From assembly GCA_023251255.1 (NCBI GenBank), contig JAHEZD010000045.1, forward strand, positions 1 to 44,439: a stretch of 44,439 bases of DNA, given 5' to 3'. Source of the stretch: Chitinophagaceae bacterium (GTDB lineage: Bacteria; Bacteroidota; Bacteroidia; Chitinophagales; Chitinophagaceae). Below the pieces are notes generated by a model, which worked only from the letters and a program-made list of their open reading frames with translations, ran no database searches and was not told the DNA's origin. The position numbers and the translations under genes are program-made. Of this stretch, positions 18,038-26,442 are shown piece by piece (the first letter of the stretch is position 1; every line of letters starts with the position of its first letter).

Positions 18038-18610
18038 TTAAAACAAAGCTTCTTCTACCAGTTCGCAAATGATATGGCCAAGCATAATATGGCTTTCTTG
18101 GATTCTTGGCGTAACGGTTGATGGAACATTGATCAGGTAATTACTGGAATCCTTCATTTTACCGCCAGTTGTACCAGTAAAGCCAATGGTAATGATGCCC
18201 TTTTCTTTGGCCACCTCAAAAGCCTTTAAAATATTGGTGCTATTGCCGCTCGTACTCAAGCCGATGATTACATCTCCGCTTATACCAATGCCGTCAAGCA
18301 ACCTTGCATAAATCACATCATAACTGTAATCATTGGCAACTGCAGTCAAGTACGAAGTATTGCAATGTAAAGCCTCCGCAGGCAGGGCTTTTCGGTCCTT
18401 GTAAAAACGGCCACTGAATTCCGCAGCCAGATGTTGTGCATCAGCAGCACTACCACCATTGCCGGCAAAAAGAACTTTATTGCCATTTCTGAAAGCAGCA
18501 GCAATTACCTCCACACAGGAGATAACAGTTTGTTTTATTGTTTCATCAGAGAGTATGTTTTGCTTCACTCCAATGGAAGCCGATATGATATGTTCTACTT
18601 TTGATTTCAT
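18038..18610 (-). CDS. gmhA: Sedoheptulose 7-phosphate isomerase GmhA
   Basis: GmhA converts sedoheptulose 7-phosphate to D-glycero-D-manno-heptose 7-phosphate, the first step towards nucleotide heptose. The 190-residue SIS-domain protein shows AGNGGSAADAQHLAAEFSG (about 49-67), a second sugar phosphate loop GLSTSGNSTNILKAF near 118-132, and the C-terminal EESHIM-like segment (IQESHIMLGHIICELVE). The length is usual. It starts 6 nt after the hddA stop and ends 76 nt before the phosphatase gene, so co-transcription is likely. Confidence 0.93.
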   Translation of the reverse strand: MKSKVEHIISASIGVKQNILSDETIKQTVISCVEVIAAAFRNGNKVLFAGNGGSAADAQHLAAEFSGRFYKDRKALPAEALHCNTSYLTAVANDYSYDVIYARLLDGIGISGDVIIGLSTSGNSTNILKAFEVAKEKGIITIGFTGTTGGKMKDSSNYLINVPSTVTPRIQESHIMLGHIICELVEEALF

Positions 18611-18616
18611 ATTTTA

Positions 18617-19642
18617 TTATTGTGTTGTCCAAGTAATTAAGCCGTGCTGTGTAAACTGGTAGGGTCTAGTAAGGCCGCCGAAAGTATTCAAAATATCTAT
18701 CACTTTGTACCTTGTGTTGCTGGGGCAGTAAAATATCATGAAACCACCACCGCCTGCACCACTGATTTTGCCCCCACTTGCGCCAGCAATTTTGGCTGCT
18801 TCATAGATGTCCTCAATAGAATTATTGGAAATATTGTGTGCCATCTTCCTTTTTTGTTGAAAGCCATAATCAAGTATCTCGCCAATTTCATGCAGCCTTC
18901 CACGTAGCAGCGCTTCTTTCATCATCTTGGATTGCTCCTTCAATTGGTGCATGGCTTCAATGCTCTTTTCGTTTTTATCGGTCACATTTTTTTGCTGCTC
19001 CTTGATAATGGTAGCAGATTCGCGGCTTGTAGCCGTGAAATAGAGAACAAGGTTGTTTTCCAGTTCGCTGATGTATTCTTGGCGTATGCGCAAGGGGTTC
19101 ACAATCACTTTATCGTTATCATAAAACTCCATGAAGTTCACCCCACCAAAAGTGGCCGCATATTGGTCCTGTTTGCCACCCGCCAATTGCAGGTCCTTTC
19201 TTTCAATTTCAAAAGCATAATGTGCTATATCATAATCGCCCAGCGGAAGTTTTAGCATTTCCACAAAAGCGCCAATGATAGCAACCATTAATGTGGAGGA
19301 AGTGCCAAGCCCACTACCTGCAGGGGCATCAACAAAAGTGGAGAGGCGTAAACCTTTTTGGGGAATGCCATAATCCTGCTGTATCCGGTTATAAGCCCCT
19401 TTCAATAAATCCAATGTGCCATCAATGGGGAGCTTCTTGGCCCAATCAAAAACCTGCTCCTCCTTTCTATCGAGTGCTTGGAGGATAATTTTGTCCTCGG
19501 GTATGGTTTCTATCGATGCATAGGCGCTTAATGAAATGGTCGCATTGAGAATGGCTCCCCCAAACTCGTCACTATAGGGGCTAACATCTGTGCCACCGCC
19601 AGCCAGTCCAATTCTTAAAGGGGCCCTGCTTCTGTATATCAT
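18617..19642 (-). CDS. hddA: D-glycero-D-manno-heptose 7-phosphate kinase (GHMP kinase), HddA-like
   Basis: This kinase phosphorylates heptose 7-phosphate at C1, giving the bisphosphate for the adjacent phosphatase. The 341-residue protein begins MIYRSRAPLRIGLAGGGTD, the GHMP family N terminus. The ATP-binding motif PAGSGLGTSS lies at residues 107-116, and the C-terminal KISGAGGGGFMIFY motif is clear. The frame extends nine residues further upstream, but the internal Met at 19642 gives the standard N terminus. Order in the transcript is panB, hddA, gmhA, gmhB-like; HddA rather than the bifunctional HldE suggests the GDP- or ADP-heptose branch used for capsule or S-layer glycans. Confidence 0.88.
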   Translation of the reverse strand: MIYRSRAPLRIGLAGGGTDVSPYSDEFGGAILNATISLSAYASIETIPEDKIILQALDRKEEQVFDWAKKLPIDGTLDLLKGAYNRIQQDYGIPQKGLRLSTFVDAPAGSGLGTSSTLMVAIIGAFVEMLKLPLGDYDIAHYAFEIERKDLQLAGGKQDQYAATFGGVNFMEFYDNDKVIVNPLRIRQEYISELENNLVLYFTATSRESATIIKEQQKNVTDKNEKSIEAMHQLKEQSKMMKEALLRGRLHEIGEILDYGFQQKRKMAHNISNNSIEDIYEAAKIAGASGGKISGAGGGGFMIFYCPSNTRYKVIDILNTFGGLTRPYQFTQHGLITWTTQ

Positions 19643-19681
19643 GCAGCAAAAATAATGATCTGGGAACAAAGCCAGGTGTTG

Positions 19682-20497
19682 TCAATAACTCTCCTGTTCA
19701 TTGGGAAAGCTTTTTTCTTTTACATCTTTGATATACGCACTTACCGCATCGGTCGCCAATTGATGGATATTGGCATACTGCCGCAGGAACCGAGGCTTGA
19801 ATTCAGTATTAATTCCCAGCATGTCATGCATCACCAGCACTTGCCCATCACAGTCTCCGCCGGCACCGATGCCAATAGTTGGTATCTGTACGCTCTGGGT
19901 AACTTCTTTTGCAAGAATTGCTGGAATTTTTTCCAGTACCACTGCAAAGCAGCCAGCTTCTTCCAGCAGTTTAATATCCCTTCTTAATTTATCGGCTTCT
20001 GCTTCTTCTTTTGCTCGTACGGAATAAGTGCCAAACTTGTAAATACTTTGTGGCGTCAGTCCTAAATGCCCCATTACAGGTATGCCGGCACCCACAATCT
20101 TCTTGATGCTGTCAATCACTTCTTCGCCACCTTCCAGTTTAATGGAATGGCCACCTGTTTCCTTCATGATCCTAATGGCTGAAGCCAAGGCGACTTCGCT
20201 GTTACTCTGATAGGTTCCAAAGGGCAGGTCTACTACTACAAAGCATCTATTGGTGCCCCTAATGACAGATTGTGCATGGTAGATCATCTGTTCCAAGGTA
20301 ATGGGCAGTGTTGTTTCATGGCCTGCCATAACATTGCTGGCACTGTCGCCAACCAGTATCACATCGATACCGGCACCATCAATAATCTTTGCAAAGGAGA
20401 AATCGTATGCTGTGAGCATGGAAATTTTCTCCCCATTGGCTTTCATCCTCTGCAGGGTATGTGTGGTAACTTTTTTTGTTTCGGTGTGGACTGACAT
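19682..20497 (-). CDS. panB: 3-methyl-2-oxobutanoate hydroxymethyltransferase PanB
   Basis: PanB makes ketopantoate from 2-oxoisovalerate and 5,10-methylene-tetrahydrofolate in pantothenate and coenzyme A synthesis. The 271-residue protein has [19 protein letters not shown], the metal-binding [28 protein letters not shown], and the GHLGLTPQS motif. The [20 protein letters not shown] segment completes the active site. No other pan genes are adjacent; it sits 39 nt upstream of hddA, which is probably positional rather than functional linkage. Confidence 0.97.
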   Translation of the reverse strand: MSVHTETKKVTTHTLQRMKANGEKISMLTAYDFSFAKIIDGAGIDVILVGDSASNVMAGHETTLPITLEQMIYHAQSVIRGTNRCFVVVDLPFGTYQSNSEVALASAIRIMKETGGHSIKLEGGEEVIDSIKKIVGAGIPVMGHLGLTPQSIYKFGTYSVRAKEEAEADKLRRDIKLLEEAGCFAVVLEKIPAILAKEVTQSVQIPTIGIGAGGDCDGQVLVMHDMLGINTEFKPRFLRQYANIHQLATDAVSAYIKDVKEKSFPNEQESY

Positions 20498-21003
20498 TTG
20501 AATAGTTTTTGAGGTTAACTGAATATGGCTCTGCGTTAGAATAAAACATATTCAAATGTGCGGTGCAAGGTAAAGGAAAACTGGTTCTATTTTAAGGAGA
20601 AAATAGCGATGTTTGGTGAATGGGATTATATGCCACTTCTTGGTCAGATGGCACAACAAGCAAAATCAAGTCCATCAGCTACAGCTCCCAAGAAAGGTTC
20701 TTCGCTGATACAGGCATAGCATATTGTTCAGATGGTGTAAAAAATAGACGAACCTGCCTAGCTTGGTTGAGTTTTTGCATCATTTATAAAAACAAGTTCA
20801 TTTTTGTGCCAATTTTTTTTCCGACAACATCCAAACCAATTGACCCCTTTTCAACACGGTACCCGCTCCTTAGTTATGCATCAGGAGTCTAATGGCATCA
20901 AGTTCATTTTGGAGGGGAAACTAGCTGGGACTTTTGCTGATGGGGAACAAGAAGATGAAATGTTGCTGTTTTAGTCACATCAACGGCTTACGTTACAGCT
21001 TGA
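20498..21003. other. Intergenic region with two short open frames, no clear gene
   Basis: This 506-nt gap separates panB from ppx. The panB promoter should lie at its left end, but I see only a partial -7 match. A 7-bp palindrome (CTATTTT, AAAATAG) at 20587-20606 carries AAGGAG in its loop. Two tiny plus-strand frames follow: 20609-20719 (36 residues, starting MFGEWDYMPLLGQ) and 20876-20974 (32 residues, starting MHQESNGIKF). Neither matches a family I know; they could be remnants of a decayed gene or chance. Confidence 0.35.
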
Positions 21004-21882
21004 CTATTTAACCTGATTATATAAACTTTGAATTAACCCGTCCGCTAATCCAATTTTGGGTACATAGATTTCTGGTATATCTGCCCAGCGCATTACATTG
21101 ATGTATATCTGCAGTGCAGGAACAATCACATCTGCACGGTCCTCCCTAAGCTTATAGGTCTTTATCCTTTCTTCCAACGAAACTGCCGAAAGCTCTTTGT
21201 AGTAGTCCTTCAGCAAATCGAGGCTCAAGGGTTTTCCTTCCTTCTTTTTGCTAATGGAGAAAACCTTATTGATATTGCCACCACTACCAATAGCAATCAT
21301 GGGAAGGGAACTTTTGGTATTGGTCTTCAAATGCTCCTTCATCTCGTCCCAGTTCTTTTCCGTAACCATATCTTTTAATAAACGGATGGTCCCTATATTG
21401 AAGGATTCCTTGTACTTTAATTTGCCATCAGAAAAGAAGGTGAGTTCCGTGCTGCCTCCGCCCACATCAATGTACAAATAGGAGTGGGCCTTGTCCAAGT
21501 TTTCGGCAATATGGTTCTCGTAAATATAGGAAGCCTCTGCATCACCAGTAATCACTTCTATTTCGATGCCTGTTTCCAATTTAACCTTCCGGATGAGGTC
21601 GGTACTATTGGCCGCATCCCGCATGGCACTTGTGGCACAGGCCTTTATATGCTGCACATCATAGGCCTTCATTAAATGGCTGTAAGCTTTCATGGTCTGT
21701 ATCACCATGCCCCGTTTGGCTTTGGATATCTCGCCATATTCAAACACATCGAACCCTAGCCTCAATGGCACACGCACCAGGTTCAGTTTATTGAATTGCG
21801 GCTTGCCTTCCTTATCATTGACCACATCGGCTATCAATAATCTTGCTGCGTTGCTACCTATATCAATGGCTGCTAGTTTCAT
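21004..21882 (-). CDS. ppx: Exopolyphosphatase, Ppx/GppA family
   Basis: This enzyme removes phosphate from the ends of polyphosphate (or hydrolyses pppGpp). The 292-residue protein is a short form with only the actin-like ATPase core: AAIDIGSNAARLLIADV at the N terminus, the RDAANSTDLI segment, and DVGGGSTEL near residue 140, then IGSGGNINKVFS. It lacks the C-terminal HD domain of long Ppx/GppA proteins. Its start overlaps the end of ppk1 by 20 nt, so the enzymes for making and degrading polyphosphate are translationally linked. Confidence 0.92.
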   Translation of the reverse strand: MKLAAIDIGSNAARLLIADVVNDKEGKPQFNKLNLVRVPLRLGFDVFEYGEISKAKRGMVIQTMKAYSHLMKAYDVQHIKACATSAMRDAANSTDLIRKVKLETGIEIEVITGDAEASYIYENHIAENLDKAHSYLYIDVGGGSTELTFFSDGKLKYKESFNIGTIRLLKDMVTEKNWDEMKEHLKTNTKSSLPMIAIGSGGNINKVFSISKKKEGKPLSLDLLKDYYKELSAVSLEERIKTYKLREDRADVIVPALQIYINVMRWADIPEIYVPKIGLADGLIQSLYNQVK

Positions 21883-23959
21883 TACTTTGCTTCAACGTGT
21901 TTTGGTGCAGGTACTGGTAAGTTTCTATTTGTGACCGCACTTTCTTTTTACCGGCGGAAGGTACATAGTTATTGGACAGTTCATTGTCCAACAACCTTGC
22001 CTTAACGTTGTCCCTTAATTGAATGTGGATAATATCCTTCAGTTCCTCGCCTATCTTTTTGTTGATGATGGGGATTGCAGCTTCAACCCGGTGGTCCAGG
22101 TTCCTTACCATCCAATCGGCTGAAGAGATATAGATTTTTTCATTGCCTGCATTATGGAAGATCATTACCCTGGCATGTTCCAAATATTCGTCCACGATGC
22201 TGATTGATTGGACTGGAACCTTGAACTTCTTGTTCTCCATCAAAGCACAAAAAATGCCACGCACAATCAGTTTTATTTCCACACCCGCCAGTGCCGCTTC
22301 ATATAGCTTATTGATCAACATGGCATCGCTCAGGGAATTTACCTTAACGGTAATGGCCGCAGCTTTTTTTGCCTTGACATGTTTGATTTCGCGGTTAATA
22401 TTGGCTTCAATTTGCTTGCGCATGGTATTGGGGCAAACCAATAATGTCTTGCACTGCGTCAAGAAACCAGTACCTGTTTTCCAATTAATAAGGTAATTGA
22501 AAATGCGGTTAATATCGGCCATGACATTCCTGTTTGCGGTAAGCAAACAATGGTCACCATAAACCTTTGCCGTTTTCTCATTCAGGTTGCCTGTACTCAC
22601 AAAGCCATACTGAACGGTCTTATTGTGTACCCGTTTCTTGATTACGCATATCTTAGCGTGCACCTTTATTTGGGGAACGCCCAATAGCACCTGTACACCT
22701 TCCTCTTCCAGTATTTCCTTCCATTCCAAATTGGCTTCCTCATCAAACCGGGCTTTCAATTCCAGCATCACGATTACCTGTTTGCCATTACGGGCCGCAT
22801 TGATCAAAGCGTTGATTACTTTGGACTTTTCAGCTAACCGGTAAGCCGTTATCTTGATGGAAACCACATCAGGGTCCATCGCTGCTTCACGCAGCAGGTC
22901 TATCAGCGTATTAAAAGAATGGTAGGGGAAATGCAGCATCACGTCCTTCTTTACAATAACATCGGTCACCCTTGCCGTACCTTGCAGGTCAGGATGTGTA
23001 AAAGGAGCACGCCTTGCACTCTTGGTACTGAACACATCTGGGAAATCCATGAAGTGCCGATAATTATGTATCCTGCCACCGGGTATGATATTGCTCTTCC
23101 GGCTGAGGTTCAGCCTACGGATCAAATGTTCCAGAAGGCCAGCATCCATCTCCTTGTCATATACGAAACGAACAGGCTTGCCCTTGCGCCTGCTCTTCAG
23201 GCCCTTCTCCATTTTCTGCACAAAACTGGTGCTTACATCACTGTCGAGGTCTATTTCAGCATCCTTGGTTACCTTGAAAATATGTGCCTCAAAAGCATCA
23301 TAGTCAAAATAGGAGAAAATGGCCGGCAGGTTGAACCGTACGATGTCTTCCAACAATATAATATGGTGCTCGTTTTCCTTACTGGGCAGCAGCACAAACC
23401 TGCCCACAGCACTTACGGGTATTTCTATCAGTGCATATTTCTGTTTATAGGCACTATGTTTCTTGCTCATCACTACGCCCAGGTAAATGCTCTTGTCCCT
23501 GAGGTAGGGAAGTTGCGGAAGGCTTTCAATCATCAAAGGGATCACATTGCTGCGTACCTGTTCATCAAAATAAGTGGTCACGAATTTCTGCTGTTCCCTG
23601 CTCAGGTGTTTCTCATCTACCAGTATTATTTTTTCTTTCTTCAGTTCCAGCAATATGCCCTTCCATATCCTGTCAAATTCATTCTGTTGCTGCAGCACAA
23701 CCGTCTGTATTTCATCCAGCACTTTTTGGGGGTCTTCTTCCATGTGCATGTTCAGCTTCTTCCTTTTCTCTGCAAATTCAATCATGCGTTTCAGGGTAGC
23801 TACACGTACCCTGAAAAATTCATCCATATTATTGGAGAAAATGCCGAGGAAACGTATGCGTTGCTGAAGTGAGACATTGGGGTCATTGGCTTCCTGAAGT
23901 ACCCTTGCATTGAAACTTAGCCAACTGATGTCCCGTTGAATGAACTGCTTTTTGCTCAT
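21863..23959 (-). CDS. ppk1: Polyphosphate kinase 1
   Basis: PPK1 reversibly polymerises the gamma phosphate of ATP into polyphosphate. The 698-residue protein is of normal length. It begins with the N domain (QRDISWLSFNARVLQEA), has the H domain with NMDEFFRVRVATLKR near residue 45, and two phospholipase D-like C domains. The phosphorylated His of the family falls at about residue 433 in KVHAKICVIKKR and the second His at about 593 in YLEHARVMIF. A Bacteroidota-type promoter lies just upstream. The gene overlaps ppx by 20 nt. Confidence 0.97.
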   Translation of the reverse strand: MSKKQFIQRDISWLSFNARVLQEANDPNVSLQQRIRFLGIFSNNMDEFFRVRVATLKRMIEFAEKRKKLNMHMEEDPQKVLDEIQTVVLQQQNEFDRIWKGILLELKKEKIILVDEKHLSREQQKFVTTYFDEQVRSNVIPLMIESLPQLPYLRDKSIYLGVVMSKKHSAYKQKYALIEIPVSAVGRFVLLPSKENEHHIILLEDIVRFNLPAIFSYFDYDAFEAHIFKVTKDAEIDLDSDVSTSFVQKMEKGLKSRRKGKPVRFVYDKEMDAGLLEHLIRRLNLSRKSNIIPGGRIHNYRHFMDFPDVFSTKSARRAPFTHPDLQGTARVTDVIVKKDVMLHFPYHSFNTLIDLLREAAMDPDVVSIKITAYRLAEKSKVINALINAARNGKQVIVMLELKARFDEEANLEWKEILEEEGVQVLLGVPQIKVHAKICVIKKRVHNKTVQYGFVSTGNLNEKTAKVYGDHCLLTANRNVMADINRIFNYLINWKTGTGFLTQCKTLLVCPNTMRKQIEANINREIKHVKAKKAAAITVKVNSLSDAMLINKLYEAALAGVEIKLIVRGIFCALMENKKFKVPVQSISIVDEYLEHARVMIFHNAGNEKIYISSADWMVRNLDHRVEAAIPIINKKIGEELKDIIHIQLRDNVKARLLDNELSNNYVPSAGKKKVRSQIETYQYLHQNTLKQSNETSSH

Positions 23960-23982
23960 AGCCGTAAAGGATCGTTATTGCT

Positions 23983-24012
23983 CAAATATAATAAGGATGG
24001 GGAATGGGCAAT
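23983..24012 (-). promoter_or_regulatory. Promoter of ppk1-ppx
   Basis: On the minus strand, ATTG (24012-24009), an 18-nt spacer and TATATTTG (23990-23983) match the known Bacteroidota consensus (TTTG or TTG at -33, TAnnTTTG at -7). The -7 element ends 23 nt before the ppk1 start codon. The same layout occurs upstream of the LolA-like gene. Confidence 0.7.
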
Positions 24013-24036
24013 ATTAAGTTTGCCTTTCCTTATAAT

Positions 24037-24120
24037 CGAATACATCGAACAACTGCCGAATGTAGTCGAACATAATAGAACCTCCGCCGAATGGTTACAG
24101 AACAATAGTCGAGCAAATAA
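24037..24120. repeat. Phased CGAA-type repeat, about 10.5-nt period
   Basis: Eight CGAA/AGAA/CGAG words start at 24037, 24046, 24057, 24067, 24077, 24088, 24099 and 24110, giving spacings of 9, 11, 10, 10, 11, 11 and 11 nt. The bases between them vary. The array lies in the divergent gap between ppk1 and nrnA, just upstream of the ppk1 promoter. It shares its CGAAC word with the array at 44330-44439. Confidence 0.65.
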
Positions 24121-24344
24121 TTGCGGCAAAAGCCAGCCCAAACATTTGCCGGGCCACCATTAAACATCCTTTTGGAGGTATTTTCCCATACGTAATGCAT
24201 GAATGAACAAAAATAATGGGGGCAGGTGGGCATGTTGTGGGGAAAAAGAGCAATTGAAACAATCACGGCCATCTAGGGGCTCAATTCCTGCCCGTATTAA
24301 TTTTATCCCTCCAAACCTTAATTCCTCTATTTTTGCCGCCGTTT
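24121..24344. other. Intergenic remainder before nrnA
   Basis: Apart from a -7-like TATTTTTG at 24328-24335, I see no gene, structured RNA or clear repeat here. Confidence 0.4.
24328..24335 (+). promoter_or_regulatory. Possible -7 element of nrnA
   Basis: TATTTTTG fits TAnnTTTG and ends 9 nt before the ATG at 24345; no good -33 element is visible. It overlaps the alternative TTG start at 24333, which argues for the ATG. Confidence 0.35.
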
Positions 24345-25352
24345 ATGCAGCAGATACAAGAATTTTATCCCCAGCTTGATATTCCTAAAAAAGTGGTCAT
24401 CACCTCACATCAGAAACCAGATGGTGACGCAATGGGCTCATCTTTGGGGCTTTACCATTTTCTTGTGCAGTTAGGTCATTCAGTTACTGTCATATCGCCT
24501 ACAAACTGGGCAGATTTCCTGGACTGGATGCCTGGTATAAAGAATGTCATTGATTTTGAACGTTTCAGGGACAAATCGATTGCCATTATCAACGAAGCTG
24601 AAATTATTTTCTGCTTGGATTTCAATATCCTGCACCGGACCAAGCACATGGAGCAGTACCTAGCGGCGGCCAATTGTACCAAAATTCTAATAGACCATCA
24701 CCAACAGCCTCAGGAAGAAGCGTTTACTTATGGCATCAGTAACACTTACAAAAGTTCCACTTGTGAAATGGTGTATGACTTCATAGTGGAGAGCCACCAT
24801 CCAGATAAAATCAGTCTGGATGTGGCTACCTGTTTGTACACAGGGGTTATGACAGATACAGGTTCGTTCCGCTTCCCATCTACTACAGCATCGGTACATA
24901 AAATGATTGCACATTTAAAGGAACTTGGCCTGCAACACACACCTATCCATGACAATATCTATGATAATTTCTTGGAAGATAGGCTGCGTTTCATTGGTCA
25001 TGCCCTGAGCAACAGGATGGAAGTACTATATGAATACAACACGGCACTGATGTACATCCCCAAAGCAGATCTGGTAAAGTACAATATTAAAACAGGTGAT
25101 ACGGAAGGGCTGGTGAACTACCTGCTCACCATTCAAGGAATGAAACTTGGTGCAATAGTTATTGACAGGGATGAGGAAAGAAAATGGAGCTTTCGCAGTA
25201 AAGGTAGCTTTGATGTGAATACATTTGCCCGCACACATTTTGAAGGGGGCGGTCATGCCAATGCAGCAGGAGGCAGGAGCAGCGACAATATTGAAACAAC
25301 AGTTAACAAGTTTAAACAGGTTATTAAACAATACGAATCACAATTACAATAA
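24345..25352 (+). CDS. nrnA: DHH/DHHA1 phosphoesterase, NrnA-like
   Basis: This is a probable bifunctional enzyme that degrades oligoribonucleotides (nanoRNA, pApA) and dephosphorylates pAp. The 335-residue protein shows the DHH motifs: HQKPDGDAMGSSLGL (Asp at residue 26), LIDHHQQP (residues about 117-119) and TDTGSFRF, followed by the DHHA1 motif GGGHANAAGG near residue 300. The ATG at 24345 is chosen over a TTG four codons upstream. It is followed by the FKBP lipoprotein gene after 9 nt, and co-transcription is likely. Confidence 0.9.
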   Translation: MQQIQEFYPQLDIPKKVVITSHQKPDGDAMGSSLGLYHFLVQLGHSVTVISPTNWADFLDWMPGIKNVIDFERFRDKSIAIINEAEIIFCLDFNILHRTKHMEQYLAAANCTKILIDHHQQPQEEAFTYGISNTYKSSTCEMVYDFIVESHHPDKISLDVATCLYTGVMTDTGSFRFPSTTASVHKMIAHLKELGLQHTPIHDNIYDNFLEDRLRFIGHALSNRMEVLYEYNTALMYIPKADLVKYNIKTGDTEGLVNYLLTIQGMKLGAIVIDRDEERKWSFRSKGSFDVNTFARTHFEGGGHANAAGGRSSDNIETTVNKFKQVIKQYESQLQ

Positions 25353-25361
25353 AAACAGAAA

Positions 25362-26336
25362 ATGAGAATCCTCACAACCATTCTTGCGGCTTCGGTTTTA
25401 TTATTCGCAAGCTGCAACAAGTTTGAAAAAACAAAATCCGGTATGTCGTACAAGATTACTTCTGCTGGAAGCAAGGAAAAAGCCAAGCAGGGCAATGTGG
25501 TTAAATTTAACTTGGAATTGAAGATAGCTGGCAAGGACACCGTCTTGAATTCCACCTACAATGGAATGCCGGGTTTTATTGTGGTAGATACCGCAAGGAT
25601 GCCGAAGCACTATTTCACAGAAGTAATTACCAAATTGGGCAAAGGCGACAAACTCCAGTTTGTATTGAGTGTGGATACCTTGGTAAAGATAAATATGATA
25701 CCGGGCTATGATAAACAGTTCAAAAGGGGTGGCACCATTAATGGTAAGCTAGAAGTGCTGAACATCTTTGCAAGTGATAAGGAAGCACAGGCGGATTATG
25801 AAAAAGAATCAAAAGCTGCACAGGAAAAGCAGAATGCCAAAATTGCCAAGGAATCCGCAGGCGAAATTGCCAAGGAAGCAAAGAACATAGAGAAATATAT
25901 AGCTGACCACAAGCTAACCACTGTTAAATCGCCAAGTGGTGTTTATGTGGTAATTGAAAAAGAAGGAACAGGAGCAAAGGCCGATTCTGGCAAGCAGGTA
26001 TCCGTAATGTATAGAGGTTATACGTTGGACGGTACTGTGTTTGATAAAAATATGGATGCCGATGCAAGACATAAGGAACCGATTCCAGTGGTATTGGGTA
26101 CACATGGTGTGATTCCCGGTTGGGAAGAAGGCCTGAAATACTTTGCAAAGGGCAGCAAGGGTAAAATGATTGTTCCTTTCAGCTTAGCCTATGGACCACA
26201 AGGCTCCCAGCCAGCCATTCCTCCTTATGCCACGTTGGTATTTGATATTGAAGTAGTGGATATTTCAGTCCCTGCACCACCTAAACCAATGCCTGTTCCT
26301 CCTCAACATGGCCAACCTGTTCAGGAGCATAAATAG
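25362..26336 (+). CDS. FKBP-type peptidyl-prolyl isomerase, lipoprotein
   Basis: A 324-residue exported protein that should catalyse cis-trans isomerisation of prolyl bonds during folding in the periplasm. The signal peptide ends with a lipobox (LLFASC, Cys at about 18). Residues 30-145 look like a degenerate first FKBP domain, a Lys/Glu/Ala-rich coiled linker follows, and residues 180-305 form a complete FKBP domain with VSVMYRGYTLDGTVFD, the GVIPGWEEGLKYFAKGSK loop and PFSLAYG. The tail is Pro-rich (PAPPKPMPVPPQHG). A terminator follows. Confidence 0.92.
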   Translation: MRILTTILAASVLLFASCNKFEKTKSGMSYKITSAGSKEKAKQGNVVKFNLELKIAGKDTVLNSTYNGMPGFIVVDTARMPKHYFTEVITKLGKGDKLQFVLSVDTLVKINMIPGYDKQFKRGGTINGKLEVLNIFASDKEAQADYEKESKAAQEKQNAKIAKESAGEIAKEAKNIEKYIADHKLTTVKSPSGVYVVIEKEGTGAKADSGKQVSVMYRGYTLDGTVFDKNMDADARHKEPIPVVLGTHGVIPGWEEGLKYFAKGSKGKMIVPFSLAYGPQGSQPAIPPYATLVFDIEVVDISVPAPPKPMPVPPQHGQPVQEHK

Positions 26337-26382
26337 TTAGAAGAAGTTGCGCCGCCGCAGAAGTATATAAAATGTTTAAAGC

Positions 26383-26412
26383 AAAAGGTCTGACTACAAA
26401 GTCGGACCTTTT
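26383..26412 (+). terminator. Intrinsic terminator after the FKBP gene
   Basis: AAAAGGTC pairs with GACCTTTT, with an inner GAC/GTC extension and a short loop. The stem ends in T residues and lies between convergent FKBP and folP genes, so it may act in both directions. Confidence 0.75.
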
Positions 26413-26442
26413 ACTTTAAACCTCTCTCTCTATATATTTACT

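Noticed and set aside
20620-20892. Plus-strand open frame of 90 codons in the panB-ppx gap
   Set aside because: No ATG at the assigned start, unlikely composition, and no resemblance to a family.
22919-23872. 317-codon plus-strand open frame opposite ppk1
   Set aside because: It is an antisense shadow of ppk1, which has full-length domain support.
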